From contig NZ_FWYB01000002.1 of the NCBI RefSeq assembly GCF_900176505.1, positions 273,237 to 337,236 on the forward strand: a stretch of 64,000 nt of DNA, read 5' to 3'. How positions within the stretch are numbered: position 1 is the stretch's first letter; each line of letters begins with the position of its first letter. The notes below the pieces were generated by a model, which saw only the letters and a program-made list of their open reading frames with translations, ran no database searches and had not been told where the DNA came from. Below, piece after piece: positions 34,277 through 43,791 of this stretch. Made by a program: the position numbers and the translations under genes. This DNA comes from Pedobacter nyackensis. Its GTDB lineage: Bacteria; Bacteroidota; Bacteroidia; Sphingobacteriales; Sphingobacteriaceae.

Positions 34277-35392
34277 TTAAAACTTTACAACTGCCCCCGG
34301 ACGTACATTCTGGGCACCATCCGCAACAATCACCTCTCCCGCCTTTAGTCCTTCGCCCACCACCACATTGCTGCCAAATTGCTTACCCAGTTTTATAATC
34401 CGCTGTTCAGCCTTACTACTGTCGCCCACCACATACACATAAAATGAGCCCAGTTGCTCAGCTACAGCTTTATAAGGAATAACCAATTGATTTTCAGTCG
34501 ATTTATTCAAAACCAGAAGATTTACCGTCATCCCGGCAATCAGCTTATCCATTTCATTAGGATAACTAATCCTGACCTTGATCGTTCCTGTAGATGGGTC
34601 AACTGCCCGATCAATAGTTAAAATCATTCCCTGACGCTTATAAATACTCTTATCCTGCAATTGCACACTAAGCAGAGAATCCTTTATCGCTGCCGGATTA
34701 TTTTTCATACTGATGAAGCGGGGGATTTCACGCTGATTTACCGCGATATCTACACCAATTGGATTGTTGGTCGACACCGTATTCAAAAGCGTGGTACCTG
34801 CAGCAACCAACGCGCCCTGCTTTACCTGTGATATGCCAATTGTACCACTCAGTGGAGATACAATCACCGACCGTTGCAGATCATTTTGTGCAGCAGAAAG
34901 GTTAGCCTTCGCAGCAGTTACCTGCGATTCAGCATTGGCCAGATCTGTAAGGGCATAATCAACCCGTTGCTTCGCAATTGCTTCCTGAGCAGCAAGCCTT
35001 GTATACCGATCCGCATCCTTTTTACTTTTATCACGATTGGCCTGAGCCATTTGTACATTTGCTCTTGCCGAATTATAAGCCGCCAGATACTTAGTCCGGT
35101 CAATTTCGTAAAGCTTTTGCCCTTTACTTACCTTCTGACCGTCCTTAATATATATTGCCGTAATGTATCCACCAACCTGCGCACGAAGTTCAACCTCATT
35201 TAAAGCTACAACAACCCCGGGATAGGTATCCACCGTTGTTACAGGTTCGGCAGCAACCGTGTAAGCCGTTACCGGAGTTGGAGGAGGCGGACCTGCCTGC
35301 TGCTGCGCAGTTTTATGATCACCACCACATGATGCTAAAGAAATGGACCCCAGTATTACAATGCCTAATTTTATGTGATTAACCGTATTCAT
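34277..35392 (-). CDS. RND efflux periplasmic adaptor (membrane fusion protein)
   Basis: 371 residues. A lipobox near residue 22 (LASCGG) predicts a lipoprotein. The lipoyl half 'YITAIYIKDGQKVSKGQKL' and the second half 'VSPLSGTIGIS' with 'GTTLLNTVSTNNPIGVDI' flank a coiled-coil hairpin (about 105-165). The C-terminus carries the beta-barrel and proximal domains ('KPGMTVNLLV'-like 'AGMTVNLLVLN'). It links the inner-membrane permease to the TolC-like channel. It is 4 bp after the TolC gene and 15 bp before the permease. Confidence 0.95.
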   Translation of the reverse strand: MNTVNHIKLGIVILGSISLASCGGDHKTAQQQAGPPPPTPVTAYTVAAEPVTTVDTYPGVVVALNEVELRAQVGGYITAIYIKDGQKVSKGQKLYEIDRTKYLAAYNSARANVQMAQANRDKSKKDADRYTRLAAQEAIAKQRVDYALTDLANAESQVTAAKANLSAAQNDLQRSVIVSPLSGTIGISQVKQGALVAAGTTLLNTVSTNNPIGVDIAVNQREIPRFISMKNNPAAIKDSLLSVQLQDKSIYKRQGMILTIDRAVDPSTGTIKVRISYPNEMDKLIAGMTVNLLVLNKSTENQLVIPYKAVAEQLGSFYVYVVGDSSKAEQRIIKLGKQFGSNVVVGEGLKAGEVIVADGAQNVRPGAVVKF

Positions 35393-35396
35393 TTGC

Positions 35397-36746
35397 TTAT
35401 TGATTTACGATAATTGTTCCTAATGCTTGCTGTACATCTAGTTTTGAAGAAAGCAGACTATACAATGAATTTAAGTAATTGAGTTGCGTAGTGCGCAGGT
35501 CCGTTTCCGCGGTCATCAGATCAAGGTAAGTCTTAATCCCCTCGTCATACTGTTGCTTAATAACATTGTAAACCTGTTTGGAAAGTTCCACATTGGCAAG
35601 GGTTGTCTTCCAATCGTTAAGGTTAGCTTTATAAGTCGCTATTGCCTGCTCGTACTGAGTATTGATCTGATTTTTGGTATTCAACAAATCCAGATCTATT
35701 CTTCTTTCCTGCAATTCAGACTTTCTCACTTCCTGTATTCTTTTCGTCCCCTGAAAGATGGGTATATCCAACGTTAGTCCAAACAGAGAGCTCGGAAAGT
35801 TTCTATCGTACAAATTGCTGAAAGTGTTGTTTTGATAGTTCCAGTTATAGTTTATAAAACCGGATATAGAGGGCAAAAAGGTCCATTTATTATAAGTCGT
35901 ATTCAAATGCTGCAATTGCTTTTGCGTTTGTAGCAAGCGATATTCAACCCTATTCTCGTAATTACGAGCCTGATTGGTATCCAGCAGCACCTCATTTTCC
36001 ATGCGCATCGCCTCAAAATTGAGACTAAAATCTTTATCGCTGCTATACCCTATCGTTTGTTTAAGGTACGCGTATTTATATTTCAACAACTCCTCTGCTC
36101 TTTTTCTGTCTGCTTTGGAATTGCTTAAACTAATTTGCGCCCTTTGATAATCCGTTTTATCAACCAGTCCAACATCATATTGAGCACGGGCATCTTTAAA
36201 TTGCTTTTCCAGTCGGACAATCGTTTCATTAATGATATTTAACTGCTCTCTGCTCGTCAGAATATCAAAATAAGCCTTGCTTACCTCAACAACCGTATTG
36301 ATCCTTGCATTTTCGGTGCTCTCTTTATATTGCAACCTATAAAATTTAGCAGCTTTAGAAGCCTGGATCAAACCGGCATCTAAAAACTTCTGATCGGCCT
36401 GCAAAGAAAAGTTGGAAGTGTGTTTAGTACCAAGTATCAATAAGGAAGTTTCGTCACCAATCGTTAAGGTACTTTGCTGTTGTTTCAGATTATAATTATA
36501 AGCTGCACTACCCTTAATTTGTGGAAGCCAGCCCGACAGCGCAGATTTAATATCCCTTTCGCCTATTTCTTCATCAATTAAGGCCTGCTTAACCCCGGGT
36601 TTATTAACTAAGGCATAATTTATAACCTCCTGAAGAGAGGCATTAGTGAGCACTTTATTCTGATCTCCTGTTTGCCCAAATGCCAATGAGCACAATACAA
36701 CTGGTAAGCTTAAGAGAAACATTAAAAATGATAGATGTAGTCTCAT
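35397..36746 (-). CDS. TolC-family outer-membrane efflux channel
   Basis: 449 residues with a signal peptide (cleavage near FG-Q). It has the repeated helical barrel of the TolC family: 'LQEVINYALVNKPGVKQA' at the start, 'YFDILTSREQLNIINE' and a second repeat ending 'TYLDLMTAETDLRTTQLNYLN'. It forms the exit channel of the tripartite pump made by the two following genes and is first in the operon. The upstream gap to serS holds an A-rich serS terminator and no clear -7 box. Confidence 0.94.
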   Translation of the reverse strand: MRLHLSFLMFLLSLPVVLCSLAFGQTGDQNKVLTNASLQEVINYALVNKPGVKQALIDEEIGERDIKSALSGWLPQIKGSAAYNYNLKQQQSTLTIGDETSLLILGTKHTSNFSLQADQKFLDAGLIQASKAAKFYRLQYKESTENARINTVVEVSKAYFDILTSREQLNIINETIVRLEKQFKDARAQYDVGLVDKTDYQRAQISLSNSKADRKRAEELLKYKYAYLKQTIGYSSDKDFSLNFEAMRMENEVLLDTNQARNYENRVEYRLLQTQKQLQHLNTTYNKWTFLPSISGFINYNWNYQNNTFSNLYDRNFPSSLFGLTLDIPIFQGTKRIQEVRKSELQERRIDLDLLNTKNQINTQYEQAIATYKANLNDWKTTLANVELSKQVYNVIKQQYDEGIKTYLDLMTAETDLRTTQLNYLNSLYSLLSSKLDVQQALGTIIVNQ

Positions 36747-36882
36747 ATAATAAAGATGAATTATAAATCTGCTCAGCTAGCTCAAATAAATTAACTACAA
36801 ATCAGCCGCAAAAAAGTTCTAAAATTCTGAACAGCAGCTATAATACGGGCAAAGAAAAGGATACACACTAAGGCGATGGCCT

Positions 36883-36930
36883 AAAAAAAAAGCGGCCATT
36901 ATACTAAAACATATTAGTATAATGGCCGCT
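36883..36930 (-). terminator. Terminator of serS
   Basis: A perfect 17-bp stem (AGCGGCCATTATACTAA and its complement) with a 6-base loop; on the minus strand it runs into nine T. It lies about 30 bp after the serS stop and before the RND operon. Confidence 0.88.
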
Positions 36931-36960
36931 TACAATTAAGGGCTTCTAAAATAGCAGACC

Positions 36961-38232
36961 TTAATCTATATATTCGAAGCCTGTATATTTTACCAATGCT
37001 TCTGGAATCTTAATTCCTTTATCAGTTTGATTGTTTTCTAAAATTGCAGCTACGATACGTGGCAATGCTAAAGCACTTCCATTTAAAGTATGTGCCAATT
37101 GTGTTTTACCCGTTGCACCTTTAAATCTCAGTTTCAACCTGTTACTTTGATAAGTTTCAAAGTTTGATACGGAAGATACTTCTAACCAACGTTGCTGTGC
37201 TGCACTCCAAACTTCCATATCGTAAGTCATAGCAGCTGTAAAGCCCATATCACCTGCGCATAAACGAAGGACCCTGTAATGTAAGCCAAGCTTTTGCAAC
37301 AGGCTTTGTACGTAAGCGCTCATATCTTCAAGCACCTGGTAAGACTGATCCGGATGAACGACCTGAACAATCTCTACCTTATCAAATTGATGTAACCTGT
37401 TTAATCCACGAACATGCGCTCCATAAGAACCTGCCTCGCGACGGAAACATGGCGTATATGCTGTATTTTTAACCGGCATTTCTTCTTCCTTTAAAATCAC
37501 GTCTCTATAAAGATTCGTAACCGGAACTTCTGCAGTAGGAATAAGATATAAGTTATCCACCCCAGCATGATACATTTGTCCTTCTTTATCAGGCAACTGT
37601 CCTGTTCCAAAGCCCGAAGCTTCGTTTACCAGGTGTGGCACCTGCATCTCACGATAACCGGCATCTGTTGAATGATCTAAAAAAAAGTTGATCAATGCGC
37701 GCTGCAAACGCGCGCCTTTACCTTTGTAAACAGGAAACCCTGCACCGGTAATTTTTGTACCCAGTTCAAAGTCAATGATATCATATTTTGAAGTCAACTC
37801 CCAGTGCGGTAAAGCAGCCGCTGTCATTACCGCTGGTTCACCATGCGTATACACAATCTCGTTTTCTTCTGCAGTACTACCCGCTTTCACCAAATGATGT
37901 GGCAGGTTAGGTAATTGCACAATCAGGCTATGTAAAGCAGCTTCAGCAGCGGCCAAATCATCAGATAAACCTTTAATCTTTTCCTTATTGTTTGTTGTCT
38001 CTGCTTTTAACGCATCAGCTTCATCCTTTTTTCCGTTACGCATCAACTCACCAATCTGTTTTGCGCTCGAATTTGCAATAGCGGAGAGATTATCTAACGA
38101 AGTTTGTAATTGTCTTCTTTCTTCGTCAGTCTTAATAATTTCATCAACCAATTCTGGTTGCTTAAAGTTTCTCCGGCCTAAGCCTTCTAAAACTTTCTCT
38201 CTATTTTCACGGATATAGTTAACTTGCAACAT
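36961..38232 (-). CDS. serS: Seryl-tRNA synthetase
   Basis: 423 residues, the usual length. A coiled-coil tRNA-binding arm occupies about 25-110. The class II core follows: motif 2 'CFRREAGSYGAHVRGLNR' at about 258-275 and motif 3 'NGSALALPRIVAAILENNQ' near 380. It charges tRNA-Ser (and tRNA-Sec where present) with serine. It is a single gene with a -7-type box upstream and its own terminator downstream. Confidence 0.97.
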   Translation of the reverse strand: MLQVNYIRENREKVLEGLGRRNFKQPELVDEIIKTDEERRQLQTSLDNLSAIANSSAKQIGELMRNGKKDEADALKAETTNNKEKIKGLSDDLAAAEAALHSLIVQLPNLPHHLVKAGSTAEENEIVYTHGEPAVMTAAALPHWELTSKYDIIDFELGTKITGAGFPVYKGKGARLQRALINFFLDHSTDAGYREMQVPHLVNEASGFGTGQLPDKEGQMYHAGVDNLYLIPTAEVPVTNLYRDVILKEEEMPVKNTAYTPCFRREAGSYGAHVRGLNRLHQFDKVEIVQVVHPDQSYQVLEDMSAYVQSLLQKLGLHYRVLRLCAGDMGFTAAMTYDMEVWSAAQQRWLEVSSVSNFETYQSNRLKLRFKGATGKTQLAHTLNGSALALPRIVAAILENNQTDKGIKIPEALVKYTGFEYID

Positions 38233-38248
38233 TATTTATTTTTTTAAA

Positions 38249-38256
38249 CAAAGATA
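38249..38256 (-). promoter_or_regulatory. Possible -7 promoter box of serS
   Basis: Reads TATCTTTG on the minus strand, a full match to TANNTTTG, 16 bp before the serS ATG. No clear -33 TTTG was found at the usual distance. Confidence 0.45.
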
Positions 38257-38315
38257 AGAACTTAACGCACATTTTGCTATGGAGAATGGGGTTAAGCAAA
38301 TCTGAACTCAATAAT

Positions 38316-39029
38316 ATGGAAGGTAAACTTTTTCTTGTTCCTACACCGATTGGTAATCTGGAGGATATGACCTTTAGGGCTATACGGATTTTAAAAGAAG
38401 CGGATGTGATCCTCGCTGAGGATACCCGAACCAGCGCTCCTTTATTAAAACATTTTGGAATAGATAAAAAGGCCTACTCCCACCATCAGCATAACGAACA
38501 TCAGGCAACGACCGAAATTATACGCTTCTTAAAAGAAGGAAAAAATGTTGCGCTGATCTCTGACGCCGGCACTCCTGCGATATCTGACCCGGGTTTCTTC
38601 CTCGTAAGAGAGACGCTAAAAAACGACCTGCAAGTGGAATGTTTACCTGGAGCTACTGCATTTGTACCTGCCCTGGTTAACTCCGGACTGCCATCTGATG
38701 CTTTTGTTTTTGAAGGCTTTTTACCAGTAAAAAAAGGCCGACAAACGCGTTTTAAGAAACTAGCCGATGAAGAGCGTACCATGATATTTTATGAAAGTCC
38801 CCATCGCTTACTGAAAACATTGGAGGAATTCGCGCAGTATATGGGCGAAGACCGTCAGGCTTCGGTTAGCCGCGAGCTGACCAAAATGTACGAAGAGACC
38901 GTAAGAGGTACACTAGCCGAAATTAAATCACATTTTGAAAACAATATATTAAAAGGAGAGTTCGTAATTTGTGTTGCCGGTCGCGAAGAGGTAAAGAAAA
39001 AGGAGAAGTATAAAGCCGATAAGGATTAA
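38316..39029 (+). CDS. rsmI: 16S rRNA (cytidine1402-2'-O)-methyltransferase
   Basis: 237 residues from ATG at 38316. The longer frame from 38274 begins with TTG and adds residues not typical of the family. The tetrapyrrole-methylase fold is plain: 'LFLVPTPIGNLEDMTFRAIRIL', 'VILAEDTRT', 'HHQHNEH', and 'ISDAGTPAISDPG'. RsmI methylates C1402 in the decoding centre of the 30S subunit. It lies divergent from serS with about 80 bp between them and is followed by a PH-SHOCT gene. Confidence 0.95.
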   Translation: MEGKLFLVPTPIGNLEDMTFRAIRILKEADVILAEDTRTSAPLLKHFGIDKKAYSHHQHNEHQATTEIIRFLKEGKNVALISDAGTPAISDPGFFLVRETLKNDLQVECLPGATAFVPALVNSGLPSDAFVFEGFLPVKKGRQTRFKKLADEERTMIFYESPHRLLKTLEEFAQYMGEDRQASVSRELTKMYEETVRGTLAEIKSHFENNILKGEFVICVAGREEVKKKEKYKADKD

Positions 39030-39070
39030 TTAGGTTCAATTTTTGATACTTCAATATAAAAAGAAATACA

Positions 39071-39715
39071 ATGATATTAATTGATAGATTTTTAAGTGAC
39101 GAACAGGACCCGAAAGCTGTTGAAAAAGTATTGGGTAAACTGAACGACATGCTGAGCACCAATGAGGAGCTAATTTATATGGCAGTACAGAAAAAGCCCG
39201 CTGTAAACTTGCTTCCTGATTGCATCGCTGTAAGTAACAAGCGTATTTTTTATTGTGAGCCGGGTAACTTTGGCATCACCATGAATTTCAAGGACATCTC
39301 CTGGAAAAGCATTAAAGAGGTTTCCTTTAAAGAAGAAATATTTGGCTCGAAGTTCATCTGCGTACCCCTACATGGCGAAAACATCATCACCGAATACATC
39401 CCTAAAGTACAGGCGCGTAAATTATATCAGGCAGCTTATGAGCAATTGGAGAGCTTTAAGGAGCAACAACGACAAACAGACTTAGAAGAAAGACGCTCTA
39501 CAACTTCACCTGTTACGGTTAATGCAGTAGCACCCGAACCAGTAGAAGAACCTGTTGCTTTATTTACCCCTCCCGTGGTTACACCTGCAGCTGTTGAGGA
39601 AGTTGAAGATGAAACAACTTTGAAACTGAGAAAGCTAAAAAGCCTGTACGACAAACATTTGATTACCCAGGAAGAATACGAAGCAAAAAAAGCCGATATT
39701 TTAGACAGCTTATAA
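39071..39715 (+). CDS. PH-like and SHOCT domain protein
   Basis: 214 residues with no signal peptide. Residues about 30-130 look like a bacterial PH domain (bPH type: 'AVSNKRIFYCEPGNFG', 'FKDISWKSIKEVSFKE'). A Pro/Val/Glu-rich linker follows, then a C-terminal SHOCT motif 'LRKLKSLYDKHLITQEEYEAKKADIL'-type helix pair. The role is unknown; such proteins often oligomerise or act at membranes. The gene lies 41 bp after rsmI and 10 bp before lnt on the same strand, so all three are likely co-transcribed. Confidence 0.78.
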   Translation: MILIDRFLSDEQDPKAVEKVLGKLNDMLSTNEELIYMAVQKKPAVNLLPDCIAVSNKRIFYCEPGNFGITMNFKDISWKSIKEVSFKEEIFGSKFICVPLHGENIITEYIPKVQARKLYQAAYEQLESFKEQQRQTDLEERRSTTSPVTVNAVAPEPVEEPVALFTPPVVTPAAVEEVEDETTLKLRKLKSLYDKHLITQEEYEAKKADILDSL

Positions 39716-39725
39716 GCAACAATTA

Positions 39726-41351
39726 ATGAATTTTAAGCAGACTGCCCCACTGGCCTTGCTCAGCGCATTTTTAATGTGGCTGGCCTGGCCACCAATCCCT
39801 TATACCACGCCCTTATTATTAGTTGGTTTAGTTCCTTTACTCATTGCGTTAGACAAACTTACGGCAGATAAAAGTGCAGTAAAAATCGGAAAAAAGGTCT
39901 TCCTGACTGCCGGACTTACCTTTCTGGTCTGGAACACCGCATCAATTTACTGGGTTTATAATGCCATCAGTGCGGTAAACAATCCTGTTGTAGCAGCATT
40001 TGTATCCTTGATTCCTTTTGGCCTCGGGGCTTTACTCATGACTTTTGCTTTCTGGCTATATTACCGTTTACAAAGGGTAACCACTAAGAAGGTTGCTTAT
40101 GCAGGCTTAATTTCCTTCTATGTAGCCATGGAATACCTGCACCAGACCTGGGATCTGGCTTTTCCATGGATGACTTTAGGGAATGGTTTATCAGGCATGC
40201 ACCAGTTGGCACAATGGTATGAATATACCGGTGTTTATGGTGGTTCTGTATGGATATTGCTCAGTAATATTTTAGCTTTCGAAGCCTATAAAAGCTTTAA
40301 ATCAGGCTCAATAGGTTATGCCAAAATCAGACCTGCATTAATCTGGAGCTTGTTTATTATACTACCCATTGCCATATCGTTAACAAAATACAACCAGTAT
40401 AAGGAAAAAGTACTGCCCATAAATGTGGTCACTGTACAACCTAATATCGACCCTTATAAAAAATTCGGCGGTCTATCTTCTGCCGAGCAAATGCAAACCC
40501 TTATCCGACTTTCGGATTCCGTAGCTCAGCCCAATACCGAGTATTTCATCTGGCCTGAAACAGCTATCCCTACCGGCGTAGATGAAGACCGCATACGTAG
40601 CAATGCTGATTTTATAACGGCTCAGGAATTCCTTGAAAAATATAAAAACGGAACATTAGTTACCGGCCTGGAAAGCGTAAAATTCTATCAGGACAAACAA
40701 ACTTTATCCGCAAGGAAGTATGACAACAGCACTTATGTTGATGTTTTCAATGCTGCAGTACAGATAGAGAACTCAGCCAACGTACAATTTTACCATAAAT
40801 CAAAACTGGTACCCGGTGTAGAAAAGATGCCATTCCCGGCAGCATTATCAGTATTAGGACCTGTCTTTGAAGGTTTCGGCGGTACAGTAGGTGGTTACGG
40901 ATGGCAAAAAGAACCGGGCGTATTTTTTGCTTATAGCGGTACAGGAGTAGCTCCGGTAATTTGCTATGAATCTATATGGGGTGAATGGATTGCAAGATCA
41001 GTTAAAAATGGGGCTCAGTTCATCGCTGTGATCACCAATGACGGCTGGTGGGGCAACACCTCAGGCAAAGACCAACACTTGTTATACGCCAAATTACGGG
41101 CGATTGAAACTCGTCGTTATGTAGTACGTTCGGCGAATACAGGAATCTCCTGTTTCATCAACCAAAAGGGAGATGTGATCAAACAAGCGGACTGGTGGAC
41201 CAGAACTGCATTAAAAGCCGACATCAACTTAAACGATGAGCTGACAACCTATGTTAAAACAGGCGACATCATCGCTAAGTTTTTATGCATAACAGCCTTC
41301 CTGCTCGCTTTAATTATCCCTTACAGGAAATGGATTAAAAAGAGCGCTTAA
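39726..41351 (+). CDS. lnt: Apolipoprotein N-acyltransferase
   Basis: 541 residues. Six or more N-terminal membrane helices precede a nitrilase-type domain. Catalytic triad candidates are Glu in 'WPETAIP', Lys in 'YHKSKLVPGVEKMPF' and Cys in 'VICYESIWGEW'. Lnt adds the third acyl chain to the N-terminal Cys of lipoproteins on the periplasmic side of the inner membrane, after LspA has cut. Its presence supports fully triacylated lipoproteins in this organism. It ends in a terminator hairpin that overlaps its stop codon. Confidence 0.95.
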   Translation: MNFKQTAPLALLSAFLMWLAWPPIPYTTPLLLVGLVPLLIALDKLTADKSAVKIGKKVFLTAGLTFLVWNTASIYWVYNAISAVNNPVVAAFVSLIPFGLGALLMTFAFWLYYRLQRVTTKKVAYAGLISFYVAMEYLHQTWDLAFPWMTLGNGLSGMHQLAQWYEYTGVYGGSVWILLSNILAFEAYKSFKSGSIGYAKIRPALIWSLFIILPIAISLTKYNQYKEKVLPINVVTVQPNIDPYKKFGGLSSAEQMQTLIRLSDSVAQPNTEYFIWPETAIPTGVDEDRIRSNADFITAQEFLEKYKNGTLVTGLESVKFYQDKQTLSARKYDNSTYVDVFNAAVQIENSANVQFYHKSKLVPGVEKMPFPAALSVLGPVFEGFGGTVGGYGWQKEPGVFFAYSGTGVAPVICYESIWGEWIARSVKNGAQFIAVITNDGWWGNTSGKDQHLLYAKLRAIETRRYVVRSANTGISCFINQKGDVIKQADWWTRTALKADINLNDELTTYVKTGDIIAKFLCITAFLLALIIPYRKWIKKSA

Positions 41352-41382
41352 GAGCGTTTAAAAGCGCTCAAGATTTTTTTTT
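41342..41382 (+). terminator. Terminator of lnt, overlapping its stop codon
   Basis: GAGCGCTT at 41342-41349 pairs with AAGCGCTC at 41362-41369, followed by nine T. The T run reaches the convergent nadE stop at 41381. Confidence 0.7.
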
Positions 41383-43021
41383 AAGAAAGATACTTACCAA
41401 CTATCGGCATTCTACGCCCCATACCAAAAGCCTTAGGCGATACGCGTAAGATTGGAGGGGTTTGGTAACGCTTAAACTCGGCATTGTTTACCAGTTTAAT
41501 GATCCGTCTAACCAGAGCCTCATCAAAGCCTTGTGCAATAATGGCCGATGAGCTTTGTTTTAATTCGATATACTGGTATAATATGCTATCAAGGATATCA
41601 TAATCAGGCAATGAATCAGAATCCTTCTGTCCGGGTCTCAACTCGGCAGAAGGCGGTTTAACAATAGAGTTTTCAGGAATCACTATACCATCCTTATTGA
41701 TATAATGAGCTAACTGGTAAACCTGATTTTTATAAACATCTCCAATTACACCTATAGCCCCACACATATCACCATACAAGGTGCCATAACCTACCGCACA
41801 CTCGCTTTTATTAGAAGTATTTAATAAAATATATCCGAATTTATTAGACATCGCCATCACGATAATTCCACGACAGCGGGCCTGTATATTTTCTTCGGTA
41901 AGGTTAAATGGTAAATCTTTAAAAGCAGGTGCCATCATGCTATCGAATGCATCAGCAGCCTCCTTTATAGGAATAATCTCATGTTTACAACCCATGTTGT
42001 TAACCAGATCCAGGGCGTCTTGTATCGAGTGATCTGAAGAATACTTAGAAGGCATCAAAACGGCCATCACATTTTCAGCACCTAAAGCGCGGCAAGCAAG
42101 TGCACACACAATGGCCGAATCAATCCCTCCTGAAAGGCCCAATACCGCTTTACTGAATCCGGATTTGGTAAAATAATCTTTAATACCCAATACCAGTGCT
42201 TCGTAAATCTGCTCTACATCCGGAACCGTCTGATGTTGAATAGGTGCATAACCTTTAATACTATTGTCTTCAAATTCGTAAATGCGCAAGTCTTCTTTAA
42301 AATACGGCATTTCGTCGATCAGGTTTCCTTTAGCATCAAATGCCAGCGAGCCACCATCAAAAACAATCTCGGTTTGTGCACCGACCTGGTTCACATATAA
42401 TAAGGGTAAATTGTATTGTTTCGCATTATTAGAAAGCACTGAAACGCGTTCATCATCGTGCAGGTAAGAGAATGGCGATGCAGCAATATTAATCATCAAT
42501 TCAGGCTGTTCTTTGGCCAACTCATCCATTGGTGAAGATATATACAGTGGATTATTGTTGATGTTCCACAGATCTTCACAGATGGTAACGGCAATTTTAA
42601 CACCTTTGAAATCTACGCAGGCAAATTCCCTGGCAGGCTCAAAATAACGGTATTCATCAAACACATCATAATTAGGCAACAGGGCCTTCTTAATTACATT
42701 TTTCACCTGCCCATCCGCTATAAAATAAGCAGCATTGTATAAATCTTTACCGGCAAGCACTTCATTTTTAACAGGCAAACCAACAATACAGGCAATGTCT
42801 TTACAATGCGTTGCAATTTGCTGAGCCGCCTTTTCGCAAAGGTCAATGAACTCCTCAAACTCCAGAAAATCGCGTGGCGGATACCCACATATCGCAAGTT
42901 CAGCAAATACAACCAGATCTGCACCTTTGGCTTTGGCCAGTTCAATGTGCTCGATGATTTTATTCGTGTTGTGTTCGAAATTGCCAATATGATAGTTGAG
43001 CTGTGCTAATGCGATGTTCAT
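41381..43021 (-). CDS. nadE: Glutamine-dependent NAD+ synthetase
   Basis: 546 residues in two domains. The N-terminal nitrilase-type glutaminase has Glu in 'FAELAICGYPPRD', Lys in 'KKALLPNYDVFDEYRYF' and Cys in 'VTICEDLW'. The C-terminal synthetase has the ATP-pyrophosphatase loop 'LGLSGGIDSAIVCAL'. It turns deamido-NAD into NAD with ATP, using ammonia released from glutamine. A single-gene transcript is likely; the convergent lnt terminator lies at its end and an outer-membrane protein gene is 48 bp upstream. Confidence 0.96.
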   Translation of the reverse strand: MNIALAQLNYHIGNFEHNTNKIIEHIELAKAKGADLVVFAELAICGYPPRDFLEFEEFIDLCEKAAQQIATHCKDIACIVGLPVKNEVLAGKDLYNAAYFIADGQVKNVIKKALLPNYDVFDEYRYFEPAREFACVDFKGVKIAVTICEDLWNINNNPLYISSPMDELAKEQPELMINIAASPFSYLHDDERVSVLSNNAKQYNLPLLYVNQVGAQTEIVFDGGSLAFDAKGNLIDEMPYFKEDLRIYEFEDNSIKGYAPIQHQTVPDVEQIYEALVLGIKDYFTKSGFSKAVLGLSGGIDSAIVCALACRALGAENVMAVLMPSKYSSDHSIQDALDLVNNMGCKHEIIPIKEAADAFDSMMAPAFKDLPFNLTEENIQARCRGIIVMAMSNKFGYILLNTSNKSECAVGYGTLYGDMCGAIGVIGDVYKNQVYQLAHYINKDGIVIPENSIVKPPSAELRPGQKDSDSLPDYDILDSILYQYIELKQSSSAIIAQGFDEALVRRIIKLVNNAEFKRYQTPPILRVSPKAFGMGRRMPIVGKYLS

Positions 43022-43069
43022 TGGATAAATATATGTATGTGGGTTTATAATTAAATCGCGGCTTAAACT

Positions 43070-43732
43070 TTAAAAGAAAACGCCGAAATTAATGCCAAGA
43101 TAATGATTACGTACATTAGAATTATTATTCTTCGTAATATCTGTAAAGCCATTGTTATAGGTTAAACCACCAAAAATGCTGGTATTCCCTGCAATGTCAA
43201 ACTCACCACCCGCTCCTAATATTAAACCTGCTCTGTAAAATGTAACTCCGGCATCTGCATCTATGATATCAGGGCGGCCGCTCGACTTGGTGTCCAGTTT
43301 ATCTCCCAACTTGAAGTCGTTAGAAAGACCAAACTGTCCATACCAGCGTACATCACCAATTTTAGTTGTTTTAAGTTTAACAGTCACTGGAATTTCAAGA
43401 TATTGAAGTTTGTACTTATACTGATTAGTCCCTTGTACTGGTACAGCGCCTGCCCCATTTTCTGTAAAAGCCTCTGTACTTCTTCCGTTTATGGTAGTGA
43501 TGGTAAGCCCTGTGGCGAAACTATAGTTTTCAGCAAAATTGAAGTCCCCCAGTAATCCGTAAGAAAATCCGAGTGAAACGCCATTGCTTTTACCAACTTT
43601 CGGTTTTACCCAGCCAATAGTAGGGTGTGCAGTCAGACCTAACCTAAAAGTATAATCGGGAATTGCGGGCATCTGAGCGAAGAGATTCGCAGTTAAAAAG
43701 AATAACAGAAAGCTTATAAAAGTTTTTTTCAT
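43070..43732 (-). CDS. Outer-membrane beta-barrel protein (PorT/OMP_b-brl type)
   Basis: 220 residues with a signal peptide (MKKTFISFLLFFLTANLFA, cleavage before Q). The rest alternates polar and hydrophobic residues with Gly and aromatic girdle residues: 'SLGFSYGLLGDFNF', 'YKLQYLEIPVTVKLKT', 'RAGLILGAGGEFDI' and a C-terminal 'HYLGINFGVFF' ending in Phe. This is the PF13568-type small barrel, similar to PorT/SprT. It may act in type IX secretion or simply be a generic barrel; context with gldB, which is divergent 60 bp away, is suggestive but not proof. Confidence 0.8.
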   Translation of the reverse strand: MKKTFISFLLFFLTANLFAQMPAIPDYTFRLGLTAHPTIGWVKPKVGKSNGVSLGFSYGLLGDFNFAENYSFATGLTITTINGRSTEAFTENGAGAVPVQGTNQYKYKLQYLEIPVTVKLKTTKIGDVRWYGQFGLSNDFKLGDKLDTKSSGRPDIIDADAGVTFYRAGLILGAGGEFDIAGNTSIFGGLTYNNGFTDITKNNNSNVRNHYLGINFGVFF

Positions 43733-43791
43733 TGGATAAATTTGTTTTTAATGAACCTTATGGTTTCATTATATCTATATCTTTGTTTCTA

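Noticed and set aside
34874..35203. 109-codon plus-strand frame inside the RND adaptor gene
   Set aside because: Shadow frame; the adaptor on the minus strand has strong domain evidence.
36816..36832. GTTC-N9-GAAC imperfect inverted repeat upstream of the TolC gene as a repressor operator
   Set aside because: Only the outer four bases match, no regulator gene is adjacent, and the stretch is AT-rich enough to give such a pair by chance.
38274..38315. Longer N-terminus for rsmI starting with TTG
   Set aside because: The added residues do not resemble the family and the ATG at 38316 gives the normal start before LFLVPTPIGN.
43732..43791. Longer N-terminus for gldB
   Set aside because: It begins with TTG overlapping the divergent start; ATG at 43792 places the lipobox at a normal distance.
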